A stretch of DNA of 8,596 bases. Source: an uncultured Anaerotruncus sp. (GTDB lineage: Bacteria; Bacillota_A; Clostridia; Oscillospirales; CAG-272). The stretch is from NCBI GenBank assembly GCA_958414155.1, contig CATYWI010000026.1:1-8596 (forward strand), written 5' to 3'. The position numbers and the translations under genes are program-made. A model generated the notes under the pieces. That model searched no databases. It was not told the DNA's origin and saw nothing but the letters and a program-made list of their open reading frames with translations. The stretch's first letter is position 1. Each line of letters begins with the position of its first letter. Positions 1 through 7,092 of the stretch are shown here, piece by piece.

Positions 1-1005
1 CATCTCTATCACGCCGTTCTGCACGCAAGCCATGACCGCAAGCACACGGCGTGTGGTCTCGGCGTTCATCATCTCCGCAGGCGACTCAGCCGTTACGGCG
101 CAGCCCACGGTAAGTCCCGCATCGTCGGCGCAAAGCTCGCCGCGGATGCGTTCGACCTCGCGCAGCACTGCACGCGCCGCCCTATCTGCTTTTGCAACCG
201 AAACCGTGCAGAACGCCTCGCGCGGAATGGCGTTATCCTTGCCTCCGCCGTTGACCGAAACGATATTCACGCGCATTTTCTTTGAAAGCACCGCAAGAAT
301 GCGCCCCATCAGCTTGATGGCGTTCGCTCTGCCGCAGTTGATATTTTCACCCGAGTGCCCTCCGCAAAGCCCGGTAAGGCTTATATCAAGCGCCTCACCG
401 CGCGCCTCCTGCATTTTTACGGGAACAACAAGGTCGGATCTCACGCCGCCGGCACAGCCCGCAGTAACGGCGTTCTCCTCTTCGCTGTCAAGGTTTATCA
501 TCTTTTTGGCGGTAATGACCGAATAATCAAAACTGCCCGTACCGAGGAGTCCGACCTCCTCGTCGGTAGTGAAAAGGCACTCGACCGTCGGGTGAGTGGC
601 AACACAACCGTCGATAACGGCAAGCATCATCGCGACCGCCGCGCCGTCGTCGCCGCCGAGCGTTGTTCCGCGCGCACGGAGCCAACCGTCCTCAACATAA
701 AGTTCAAGTCCGTCGCGCATGAAGTCATGCTCCACACCGCTGTTCTTCTCGCACACCATGTCGGTGTGTCCCTGAAGCAGTATGGCGCCCTCATGTTCGC
801 GTCCCTCTGTGGCGGGAACGCGAACGAAAACATTGTTGCGTCCGTCACGCAGGCAATAGCAGCCGCGGTCGGCGGCAAACTTTTCTATCATCCTTGCAAC
901 GGCTTCCTCGTTGCCCGATCCGCGCGGTATTGCGGATATCTCCTCAAAAAGCTCAAGCACGCGGCGCGGCTCAAGTCCTTCGGTAACATATTTTTTCATA
1001 TCCAT
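1..1005 (-). CDS. pepD: Xaa-His dipeptidase PepD (aminoacyl-histidine dipeptidase, peptidase M20C), C-terminus cut by window edge
   Basis: Cytosolic zinc dipeptidase that cleaves a broad range of unsubstituted dipeptides, including Xaa-His, in peptide turnover. The first 335 codons are visible; family members are about 480 residues. Translation shows QGHTDMVCEKN (residues 78-88), TTLGGDDG (114-121), TTDEEVGLLG (146-155), NLDSEEE (171-177) and a GGHSGENI-like motif after the first catalytic half. H80, D82, D119, E149, E150 and D173 fall at the same numbers as the metal ligands and catalytic residues known for Vibrio/E. coli-type PepD. The last ligand (about H461) lies outside the window, so integrity of the whole gene cannot be judged. 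Start ATG at 1005 is preferred over the in-frame ATG at 999 because GGAAGG lies about 6 bases upstream of the first. It lies 39 bases downstream of mreB on the same strand. Confidence 0.95.
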   Translation of the reverse strand, partial: MDMKKYVTEGLEPRRVLELFEEISAIPRGSGNEEAVARMIEKFAADRGCYCLRDGRNNVFVRVPATEGREHEGAILLQGHTDMVCEKNSGVEHDFMRDGLELYVEDGWLRARGTTLGGDDGAAVAMMLAVIDGCVATHPTVECLFTTDEEVGLLGTGSFDYSVITAKKMINLDSEEENAVTAGCAGGVRSDLVVPVKMQEARGEALDISLTGLCGGHSGENINCGRANAIKLMGRILAVLSKKMRVNIVSVNGGGKDNAIPREAFCTVSVAKADRAARAVLREVERIRGELCADDAGLTVGCAVTAESPAEMMNAETTRRVLAVMACVQNGVIEM

Positions 1006-1026
1006 ACTCGACCTTCCGAATAAAAT

Positions 1027-1032
1027 ATTATA
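1027..1032 (-). promoter_or_regulatory. possible -10 box for pepD
   Basis: A perfect TATAAT reads on the minus strand, about 21 bases upstream of the pepD start codon. No good -35 is found at 16-18 bp spacing; the sequence there lies in the last codons of mreB and is AAAGGC-like. It could give pepD a very short leader, or it may be a chance match in the A/T-rich 39-base gap, with pepD read through from mreB. Confidence 0.3.
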
Positions 1033-1044
1033 CTGAATTGTGTT

Positions 1045-2082
1045 TTACAGCCTTTGCTGTCTGGCGCGGGCTAAATTTATCGCGCCCTCTGAGAGCGCCT
1101 CAACATGGTCAAGCGACTTTCCCGTACCTATTGCAACGCACTGCACCGGATTTTTTGCCACGCGTGTGCGTATCCCGGTCATTTCGGTCAACAGACGGTC
1201 AAAGCCGTAAAGCAGCGAGCCGCCGCCTGTCATGACGATTCCGTTGTGCAGTATATCGCCCACCAGCTCCGGCGGTGTGCGCTCGATGACAAGGCATATG
1301 CTTTCGATTATCGCCGATATAGGCTCGTACATTGCCTCAAGCATTTCACGCGAGGACAGTGTTATGACCTTGGGCAGTCCCTGTGAAAGACATCTGCCCT
1401 TTACCTCCATCAGCTTCGGCACATCGTGATTGTAGACCGCGCCGATGCGTATTTTTATGCTTTCCGCCGTGCGTTCGCCGATAAGCACATTGTATTTGCG
1501 GCGGACGTAGCGCATTATTGCTTCGTCGAATTTGTCTCCCGCTATCTTTATCGACTCCGAAACGACCACGCCACCGAGAGATATGACCGCGATATCGGTA
1601 GTTCCGCCGCCGATGTCCACTATCATATTTCCGTTAGGCGCCGAAATATCTATACCCGCACCGATGGCGGCGGCGACAGGCTCCTCTATCAGGTAAGCCG
1701 AGCGCGCCCCGACCTGCTTGGCGGCATCAACAACGGCGCGTTCCTCGACCTCGGTTATCCCCGAGGGAATACATATAACGACACGGCGCGGTGCGACAAG
1801 CGAGCCGCAGGCGGCGTGTATGAAATGCTGCAGCATTTTGAGGGTGACGTCGTACTGGCTTATCACTCCGTCACGCAAGGGGCGGACGGCAAGAATGTTC
1901 TCCGGCGTTCGCCCGAGCATCATCTGCGCTTCCCTGCCGACCTTAAGTATTTTGCCTGTGTCCGCTTCAAGCGCAACAACAGACGGCTCGGTAAGAACGA
2001 TACCCTTTCCGCTGACGTAAACGAGCACCGTAGCCGTGCCGAGGTCTATGCCAACATCCTTTCTGAATGAAAAATCAAACAT
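1045..2082 (-). CDS. mreB: Rod shape-determining protein MreB/Mbl (bacterial actin)
   Basis: ATP-binding actin homologue that polymerises on the inner face of the membrane and directs lateral wall synthesis by the elongasome. At 345 residues it has the usual family length (about 330-350). Visible landmarks are the phosphate-1 motif GIDLGTATVLVY (11-22), the catalytic-region LIEEPVAAAIGAG (131-143), the phosphate-2 motif DIGGGTTDIAVI (156-167), AGDKFDEAI (181-189) and the adenosine motif GIVMTGGGSLLYG (281-293). The hydrophobic N-terminal MFDFSF stretch fits a membrane-contact segment. The start at 2082 has only a weak ribosome site (GGATAAAG). mreC and mreD do not follow; pepD does, and comF precedes it after 149 bases. 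It could equally be called Mbl: Firmicutes carry several paralogues and sequence reading alone does not separate them. Confidence 0.95.
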   Translation of the reverse strand: MFDFSFRKDVGIDLGTATVLVYVSGKGIVLTEPSVVALEADTGKILKVGREAQMMLGRTPENILAVRPLRDGVISQYDVTLKMLQHFIHAACGSLVAPRRVVICIPSGITEVEERAVVDAAKQVGARSAYLIEEPVAAAIGAGIDISAPNGNMIVDIGGGTTDIAVISLGGVVVSESIKIAGDKFDEAIMRYVRRKYNVLIGERTAESIKIRIGAVYNHDVPKLMEVKGRCLSQGLPKVITLSSREMLEAMYEPISAIIESICLVIERTPPELVGDILHNGIVMTGGGSLLYGFDRLLTEMTGIRTRVAKNPVQCVAIGTGKSLDHVEALSEGAINLARARQQRL

Positions 2083-2109
2083 TTATCTTTATCCGTTCGT
2101 TTTATTATA

Positions 2110-2162
2110 TATAATTATTGTCATACTTCCTCACGAGGAGATAGTGACACATAATAATTATA
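2110..2162 (-). repeat. imperfect inverted repeat in the mreB promoter/leader
   Basis: The arms TATAATTATT (2110-2119) and AATAATTATA (2153-2162) are exact complements. Inside them GTCA (2120-2123) pairs with TGAC (2145-2148), and TCCTC (2128-2132) with GAGGA (2135-2139). The outer right arm contains the TATAAT -10 box. The inner part (about 2120-2148) lies at the very 5' end of the predicted mRNA, where it can form an imperfect hairpin with a CGUG-type loop, one bulge and one mismatch. It may be a 5' stabilising hairpin or an operator; nothing in the window identifies a regulator. Confidence 0.6.
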
Positions 2163-2185
2163 TACTACATTCGGTCAAATTGCAA
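2157..2185 (-). promoter_or_regulatory. sigma-A-type promoter of mreB
   Basis: The -35 TTGCAA (2180-2185) and -10 TATAAT (2157-2162) are separated by exactly 17 bp; the -10 is perfect and the -35 matches 4 of 6. Predicted start is near 2150, giving a leader of roughly 68 bases. An overlapping alternative is TTGACC (2173-2178) with TATTAT (2151-2156) at 16 bp. It lies in the 149-base AT-rich gap after comF, the largest untranslated gap inside the recD2-to-pepD block. Confidence 0.65.
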
Positions 2186-2231
2186 CCGTTTTCGATAAAT
2201 TTAAGAGAAATATAAATTATGCCGCCGCAGT

Positions 2232-3020
2232 TCACTCTGTTTTCTCTGTTTTAATCGGAGTAAATGCCACCGCTGCGCAGAAAACGCGCGCACCCGCGCC
2301 CGCAAGGACACTGACGCATGCCGCGGCTGTTGCACCGGTGGTCACCAGATCGTCGATAAGAAGCACTGCCTTGTCCTTCAGCTCGTTTTCTCCGACGCGG
2401 CGCGAAAGCGAAAACACCCGCCTCACATTTATGCTCCGTTCCTCGGCGGTCAGCTTTTTCTGTTCCGTCGCACCGCGGCTGCGGTCGATAAGGCGACGGC
2501 AATCACCGCCGAGGCTTTCAGCCATTGCCTCGGCAAGCAGCCTTGCCTGATCGTGCCCGGCGGCAAGGACCTTATCCGGGTCGCGCGGGACATACGTTAC
2601 CGCGACCTCTGCCGGATCGATACCGAGTCCCTTGAACATTTCGCGCACCGGCACGCTCAGAAGCTCTGCAAGAAAGGCGGCACTTTCACGGTCACGCACC
2701 CGCTTTTGCCGCCAGATGATTCGGTTTACCGGACATTCGGTGTCCTTCGGACTGTACGCCGCCAGCTTTGCGAGAAAACCGCATCCCGCATCCGAAAGAC
2801 GCGGCGGCATACAGTAACATTCAAAACGCGGCGAGCCGCAATCCGGACACTTCTCCGCCAGTTTGCGTTGAAACGCCGCCGCGCATGAGGGGCAAAGCAC
2901 TTCGTCTCCCGCATCCATTCTTCCGCAGGAAACACATGACTCTCCCCACAGCACGCGGCGTGCGCGTCCGGCAAAGCTTTTGAATAAGTTGCGCATGCTT
3001 TTGCCGGGCACCTCAGTCAC
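2232..3020 (-). CDS. comF: ComF family protein (phosphoribosyltransferase-like, zinc-ribbon N-terminus)
   Basis: Member of the ComF/GntX family, needed for transformation in naturally competent bacteria but kept in many others; its biochemical substrate is not firmly settled. The N-terminal part has cysteine pairs C29/C32, C43/C46, C58/C61 and C68/C70, the usual zinc-ribbon region. The C-terminal half has the PRPP-binding loop IDDLVTTG (222-229) within AVLLIDDLVTTGAT. Length is 262 residues, slightly longer than typical (about 220-240). The GTG start at 3020 overlaps the recD2 stop by eight bases and has AAAGGG just upstream, which suggests translational coupling. An internal ATG at 2996 would remove eight residues but has a poorly spaced GAGG. 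No terminator-like hairpin follows the stop. Confidence 0.92.
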   Translation of the reverse strand: MTEVPGKSMRNLFKSFAGRARRVLWGESCVSCGRMDAGDEVLCPSCAAAFQRKLAEKCPDCGSPRFECYCMPPRLSDAGCGFLAKLAAYSPKDTECPVNRIIWRQKRVRDRESAAFLAELLSVPVREMFKGLGIDPAEVAVTYVPRDPDKVLAAGHDQARLLAEAMAESLGGDCRRLIDRSRGATEQKKLTAEERSINVRRVFSLSRRVGENELKDKAVLLIDDLVTTGATAAACVSVLAGAGARVFCAAVAFTPIKTEKTE

Positions 3021-5292
3021 CCGCCCTTTCGCGTATGCGCCTGCAAAGCCCGGTATACCTCAGCATCTGCCGCTTGTTTTCCACCATTGTCCGCACAACA
3101 TCCTGTCTGCCGACAAGAATGACCATTTTCTGCGCCCGCGTAACAGCGGTATAAAACAGATTACGCGTGAGCAGCATCTCGGGCGCGCCGTACATCGGGA
3201 TTATCACTATCGGATATTCGCTGCCCTGACTTTTATGTACCGTTATCGCATACGCAAGTTCCATATCATCAAGGTCCGAAAACGAATAGTCAACTATCCT
3301 GTCGTCAAAATTCAGCGTCATGCTCTGCGATGAGGTGTTTATAGCCTCGATAACGCCGATGTCGCCGTTGAATATTCCCACGCCCTCTTTGTTTCCGCGT
3401 GTCCACTCAAGCTCGTAGTTGTTGCGGGTCTGCATCACCTTATCGCCCACGCGGAATATGATGTCGCGGAAGCGCAACTCACGCTTTTCGCCGTCGCCGG
3501 GATTGAGCGCTCTCTGCAAAAGAGCATTGAGGTTCTGCGTTCCGCCCGCACCGCGACGCGATGGAGTTATCACCTGTATACCGGACGTCGGATCGACACC
3601 GTATGCGGCGGGGAGCCTTTTAACGCAAAGATCGGCGACCGTTGCGGCTATCTCCGCATCGCTCACGCGCGGAAGAAAGAAGAAATCGCGGTCGCGCACA
3701 TCAAGTGTCGGCATTTCGCCGCGGTTGATCGCATGCGCGTTAGTAACTATCAGCGATTCCTGTGCCTGACGGAATATTTCGGTGAGGCAAACGGTCGCAA
3801 ATGCGTCTGAGTCGATAATATCATGCAGAACATTGCCTGCGCCGACAGAGGGCAGCTGGTCGGCGTCTCCGATGATTATCAGCCGCGCGCCCGGCTTGAT
3901 GGCACGCAAAAGCGCCGCAGTAAGCGCGGAATCAAGCATCGACGCCTCGTCGATTATGATAACATGCTCGTCAAGCATATCCTTTTCGCACCTGCGGAAG
4001 GTCAGACGTCTGGCGTCAGCACCCTCGCCGGCGTACTCCGCCTCAAGCAGACGGTGTACCGTCCGCGCCTCGCGCGAGGTCGCCTCCGAAAGCCGCTTGG
4101 CGGCACGTCCCGTCGGAGCCGCAAGCGCCGTGTCAAGATCCATGCTGTCGAAAATATCAAGAAGCGCGCGCACGACGGTAGTCTTTCCGGTACCGGGACC
4201 GCCCGTCAGCACCATCACGCCATGGACAAGAGCGTCCGCAATGGCGCGACGCTGTGCATCGGCATACCGTATGCCGCGCGACATTTCTTCCTTATTTATA
4301 AATGAATCAACATTCCCCGCATCTATGGGAATGCATTTGCGGTCGATAGTACATAGCTTTTTGGCTATATACTTTTCGTCGTCGTAGGCTTGCTTTTCAT
4401 ATATGAGCCGCCCGTCTCCGTCACGTTCCGCTATAAGCTCACCATGTGATATAAGCACGGCAAGCGCATCCTTTGCCGCATCCTCGGTCACATGAAGCAT
4501 TCCCGCCGCGGTAGCCGTCAGCTTGTCCTCCGGCAAACAGACATGGCCGTTCTGCGCCGCGTTTGAAATCAGCACATGGCGCACGCCGCACTCTATGCGC
4601 GACGGCGAATCCTCCGGATAGCCCATTGATCTTGCCATGGCATCGGCGCGGTCAAAGCCGATCCCCTGCACCTCGCCGCAGAGGGCATACGGATTTTCCT
4701 TTGCCACGCTTACAGACTCGGAACCGAAGCGTTTGTATATCCGCATGGTCAGCTCGGGACCGAAATAATCGCGGAAGAACATTACCGTGCCGCGCATATC
4801 CGACTGCTTTTTGAACTCCTCGGATATTTCCCGCGCCCGCTTTGCCGTTATCCCCGGCACCTCCGCCAGCCACTCCGGATGATTCTCTATTACGTCAAAC
4901 GTATCCTCTCCGAACTGCGCTACGATCTTATGCGAGGTCTTCAGCCGTATTCCGCGTATCGCACCGGAGGAAAGATACCTCTCGATAGCCGCCACGTCGG
5001 ACGGCAGCTCGCGCTCATATTCAAGCACGCGGAACTGCCTTCCGTAGCGCGCATTGTTTTCCCATCTTCCGCGCAGACGCAGAAGATCGCCCTCTGTAAC
5101 GTCGGGCATAACGCCAAGGACAGAATGAAGCCCGCCATCGTCGCCCTCAAGCGACAGTATAACGAACCCCGTATCCTCGCGTGCATAAATTATTTCTTCG
5201 ACCGTGCCGGAAAGCGTACCGCTTCCCGCGGCACCTGCCGAACCGGCATCGGGGCGACCGTATGCCTCTTCAAATATACTTCCGGGACTCAT
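3013..5292 (-). CDS. recD2: RecD2-type SF1B DNA helicase (ATP-dependent RecD-like helicase)
   Basis: 5'-to-3' DNA helicase of the RecD/TraA family, found without RecBC in many Firmicutes and linked to repair and replication-fork maintenance. At 759 residues it has the usual RecD2 length. In order: N-terminal OB-like region (about 25-95), helix-hairpin-helix segments (LAEVPGITAKRA near 142-153 and EVQGIGFDRAD near 207-217), Walker A GGPGTGKT (364-371), Walker B IIIDEAS (445-451), motif III GDADQLPS (475-482), FRQA (507-510), motif V region TVHKSQGSE (684-692) and motif VI YTAVTRA (714-720). All expected motifs are present, so it looks functional. The ATG at 5292 has GGGGTGA upstream. It follows a small unknown gene by 30 bases and overlaps comF by eight. 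Confidence 0.96.
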   Translation of the reverse strand: MSPGSIFEEAYGRPDAGSAGAAGSGTLSGTVEEIIYAREDTGFVILSLEGDDGGLHSVLGVMPDVTEGDLLRLRGRWENNARYGRQFRVLEYERELPSDVAAIERYLSSGAIRGIRLKTSHKIVAQFGEDTFDVIENHPEWLAEVPGITAKRAREISEEFKKQSDMRGTVMFFRDYFGPELTMRIYKRFGSESVSVAKENPYALCGEVQGIGFDRADAMARSMGYPEDSPSRIECGVRHVLISNAAQNGHVCLPEDKLTATAAGMLHVTEDAAKDALAVLISHGELIAERDGDGRLIYEKQAYDDEKYIAKKLCTIDRKCIPIDAGNVDSFINKEEMSRGIRYADAQRRAIADALVHGVMVLTGGPGTGKTTVVRALLDIFDSMDLDTALAAPTGRAAKRLSEATSREARTVHRLLEAEYAGEGADARRLTFRRCEKDMLDEHVIIIDEASMLDSALTAALLRAIKPGARLIIIGDADQLPSVGAGNVLHDIIDSDAFATVCLTEIFRQAQESLIVTNAHAINRGEMPTLDVRDRDFFFLPRVSDAEIAATVADLCVKRLPAAYGVDPTSGIQVITPSRRGAGGTQNLNALLQRALNPGDGEKRELRFRDIIFRVGDKVMQTRNNYELEWTRGNKEGVGIFNGDIGVIEAINTSSQSMTLNFDDRIVDYSFSDLDDMELAYAITVHKSQGSEYPIVIIPMYGAPEMLLTRNLFYTAVTRAQKMVILVGRQDVVRTMVENKRQMLRYTGLCRRIRERAGD

Positions 5293-5322
5293 TTGTCACC
5301 CCAAGCCTTTCCTGCGTTTTTT

Positions 5323-5622
5323 TCAGTCGTTCCGGCTCACCTCGACTATATCAGCCGACGGGCAAAGCCGATGTACACGCTCCGCGATCTCACCGTCCCC
5401 CTCCGGGATCAGTACCGTAACACGCGGACGTCGCTGCCACGAGGCACGCGCCTCGTCGATAAGTATGTCAATAAGCTCGTCATCCTCGCTGCCATCAAGA
5501 CGGATGGCAGCTATCGGTGCAAATCTCTGCGGTATAAATATCCTTTCGGACAACAGCTTAAGAGCCGAATACCCGCCGAAAACGGCGAGTACGGCTATCA
5601 GAATATCAAAAACCGTTTTCAT
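5323..5622 (-). CDS. Small membrane-anchored protein of unknown function
   Basis: I do not recognise this 99-residue protein. Residues 4-24 form one hydrophobic segment (TVFDILIAVLAVFGGY...), followed by a basic/neutral linker and a soluble domain (about 35-95) with an alternating strand-helix pattern: PIAAIRLDG, DELIDILIDEA, RVTVLIPEG, IAERVHRL, ADIVEV. That pattern resembles half of a Rossmann or GT-A-like fold, but no catalytic motif is visible. The ATG at 5622 is chosen because GGGGGAG lies four bases upstream; a longer reading frame from 5658 would run through a palindrome and lacks a ribosome site. It is 30 bases upstream of recD2 and probably cotranscribed with it. From memory, similar single-helix small proteins occur near recD2 in Oscillospirales; this is a weak recollection, not a match. 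Confidence 0.75.
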   Translation of the reverse strand: MKTVFDILIAVLAVFGGYSALKLLSERIFIPQRFAPIAAIRLDGSEDDELIDILIDEARASWQRRPRVTVLIPEGDGEIAERVHRLCPSADIVEVSRND

Positions 5623-5645
5623 TTTTCTCCCCCACGGCATCTGTC

Positions 5646-5659
5646 GGTGATATATCACC
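5646..5659 (-). promoter_or_regulatory. perfect 14-bp palindrome, operator-like
   Basis: GGTGATATATCACC is exactly self-complementary. It lies immediately after the predicted transcription start (about 5660) of the small-protein/recD2/comF unit and 23 bases before the start codon at 5622. Position and symmetry fit a dimeric repressor site. No regulator gene is in the window. Confidence 0.5.
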
Positions 5660-5666
5660 TCAATAC

Positions 5667-5672
5667 ATTATA
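5667..5672 (-). promoter_or_regulatory. possible -10 box upstream of the small protein-recD2-comF unit
   Basis: A perfect TATAAT lies in the 73-base gap after metK. The -35 region at 16-18 bp spacing is poor (GTCAGA or TCAGAA), so a weak or activator-assisted promoter is possible. No terminator hairpin with a T-run follows metK, so readthrough from metK is the alternative source of transcription. Confidence 0.4.
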
Positions 5673-5695
5673 TGCCGCGCGGGAGAATTTCTGAC

Positions 5696-6880
5696 TCACG
5701 AAAGCGCCGCTATAAGCGCGGGGGCAAGATCGCGCTTCTCCCACGGGAGGTCAAGTTCCTCACGGCCCATATGACCATATGCCGCAAGCTCGGAGTAGAT
5801 CGGACGGCGGAGGTCAAACTTCGCTATAATGGCTGCGGGACGGAAGTCAAAGCACTTGCCAACAGCCTCGGCGATCTTTTCATCGGAATATTTTCCGGTT
5901 CCGAAGGTATCGACGAGTATGGAAACAGGGCGTGCAACACCGATGGCATAAGCCACCTGTATCTCGCAGCGGCTCGCAAGTCCGGCAGCAACGATGTTCT
6001 TTGCCACGTAACGCGCGGCATACGATGCCGAACGGTCTACCTTTGTGGGGTCCTTGCCGGAGAAAGCTCCGCCGCCGTGACGGGCATATCCGCCGTAGGT
6101 ATCAACGATAATCTTTCTGCCGGTAAGTCCGCTGTCACCCATAGGACCGCCGATAACGAATCTGCCGGTCGGGTTTACGTATATCTTCGTCTTTTCATCC
6201 AGCATTTCTGCGGGAACTGTCGTTTTTATGACCTCGCGCTCGATATCGGCGCGTACCCGGTTGAGAGTCACAATGTCGCTGTGCTGAGAGGACACGACTA
6301 TGGTGTCAACACGCACGGGACGGTCGCCGTCATACTCAACAGTGACCTGAGTTTTTCCGTCCGGACGCAGGTAGGGGATGGTCCCGTTCTTTCTGACCTC
6401 GGTCAGCTTCTTAGCCAGCTTGTGCGCAAGCGAAATGGGAAGCGGCATAAGCTCGGGCGTTTCGTCGCAGGCATAGCCGAACATAAGTCCCTGGTCGCCG
6501 GCGCCGGTATCAAGACCGTCGGATTCGCCGTTTTTCGCTTCAAGCGAGCAATCTACGCCGAGTGCGATATCGGGCGACTGCTCATGCACCGAGCTGATGA
6601 CGGCACAGCTGTCGCAGTCAAAGCCGTATTTTGCGCGGTCATAACCGATCTTTCTCACGGTGTCGCGCGCAAGAGTCTGGAAATCAACATAACCCTCGGT
6701 CGTTATCTCGCCCATGATGAGAATAAGTCCGGTCGTACAGGTTACCTCGCAGGCAACACGGGACATGGGATCCTGTCTCAGCAGCTCATCAAGCACCGCA
6801 TCGGATATTTTGTCGCACAGCTTGTCGGGGTGTCCCTCGGTCACTGATTCGGATGTGAAAAAGCGTTTGTTTTCGTTCAT
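5696..6880 (-). CDS. metK: S-adenosylmethionine synthetase MetK
   Basis: Makes S-adenosylmethionine from methionine and ATP, releasing phosphate and pyrophosphate; cytosolic homotetramer in the family. From ATG 6880 it has 394 residues, the normal length. Signatures are the N-terminal GHPDK (16-20), GAGDQG (126-131) followed by LMFGYA, and [16 protein letters not shown] (269-284), which contains the P-loop-like and metal/potassium-binding part. The start at 6880 is preferred over an in-frame upstream ATG at 6910 because AAAGGA lies about seven bases before it and the family begins with a short tail before the F-T-S-E-S-V segment. It is preceded by a SAM-I riboswitch and terminator, so high SAM should shut it off. 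Confidence 0.98.
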   Translation of the reverse strand: MNENKRFFTSESVTEGHPDKLCDKISDAVLDELLRQDPMSRVACEVTCTTGLILIMGEITTEGYVDFQTLARDTVRKIGYDRAKYGFDCDSCAVISSVHEQSPDIALGVDCSLEAKNGESDGLDTGAGDQGLMFGYACDETPELMPLPISLAHKLAKKLTEVRKNGTIPYLRPDGKTQVTVEYDGDRPVRVDTIVVSSQHSDIVTLNRVRADIEREVIKTTVPAEMLDEKTKIYVNPTGRFVIGGPMGDSGLTGRKIIVDTYGGYARHGGGAFSGKDPTKVDRSASYAARYVAKNIVAAGLASRCEIQVAYAIGVARPVSILVDTFGTGKYSDEKIAEAVGKCFDFRPAAIIAKFDLRRPIYSELAAYGHMGREELDLPWEKRDLAPALIAALS

Positions 6881-6919
6881 TTTATATTCCTTTCGATTTT
6901 CCCTTATCAACCTTCGACG

Positions 6920-6951
6920 AAAAAGAAAAGCGGCTCGACAGAACGAGCCGC
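6920..6951 (-). terminator. intrinsic terminator of the SAM-I riboswitch
   Basis: A perfect 8-bp stem (GCGGCTCG at 6951-6944 with CGAGCCGC at 6937-6930 on the minus strand) closes a six-base loop. It is followed by TTTTCTTTTT (6929-6920). It begins five bases after the aptamer P1 and ends 39 bases before the metK start. The loop and 3' stem contain TCTGTC, the complement of GACAGA in the aptamer 3' end, a plausible antiterminator partner. Confidence 0.93.
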
Positions 6952-6956
6952 CCGCG

Positions 6957-7040
6957 TCTCATCTGTCAGGATTTAGCACCTTGCCGTTGGTAGGTTGCTG
7001 TGACATCATCAGGCCTGTCCTTACGTCACTCTTGATAAGA
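6957..7040 (-). ncRNA. SAM-I (S-box) riboswitch aptamer
   Basis: Senses S-adenosylmethionine and controls metK by transcription termination. On the minus strand the conserved core reads CTTATCAAGAG, then AGGCCTGATGA, CAGCAACC, AAGGTGCTAAATCC and CAGA, in S-box order. P1 pairs TCTTATC (7040-7034) with GATGAGA (6963-6957), with one G-U pair. P2 pairs GTGAC with GTCAC. P3 pairs ACCT with AGGT. Binding of SAM would stabilise P1 and free the downstream terminator. Placement directly before metK agrees with the known S-box regulon. Confidence 0.96.
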
Positions 7041-7058
7041 TCAATATTTTATGCTAAC

Positions 7059-7087
7059 ATTGTACCACACATACGCGCGGTTGTCAA
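7059..7087 (-). promoter_or_regulatory. sigma-A promoter of the SAM-I riboswitch-metK transcript
   Basis: A perfect TTGACA (7082-7087), 17-bp spacer and TACAAT (7059-7064) match 11 of 12 consensus positions. The predicted start is near A7052, about a dozen bases before riboswitch P1. The -35 box begins only a few bases after the stop codon of the upstream membrane protein gene. Confidence 0.88.
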
Positions 7088-7092
7088 CACAT

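Noticed and set aside
355..1023. 222-codon plus-strand frame opposite pepD
   Set aside because: The pepD reading on the other strand has all catalytic residues in place; this frame is its shadow.
1047..1060. Short hairpin ACAGC/GCTGT at the end of mreB as a terminator
   Set aside because: Only five pairs and no T-run on the minus strand; it overlaps the last codons of mreB.
5623..5658. 12-residue upstream extension of the small membrane protein
   Set aside because: A better ribosome site (GGGGGAG) serves the ATG at 5622, and the extension would cover the palindrome at the predicted transcript start.
4879..5694. 271-codon plus-strand frame opposite the start of recD2 and the small protein
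   Set aside because: The low-complexity Arg/Ser-rich translation crosses two real genes and a regulatory gap. There is no ribosome site.
5672..6847. 391-codon open frame on the plus strand opposite metK
   Set aside because: It covers metK almost exactly in antisense and has no family-like motifs, promoter or ribosome site. It is a by-product of GC-biased codon use in metK.
6881..6910. 10-residue upstream extension of metK
   Set aside because: AAAGGA is correctly placed for the ATG at 6880, and the extension lies in the riboswitch leader.
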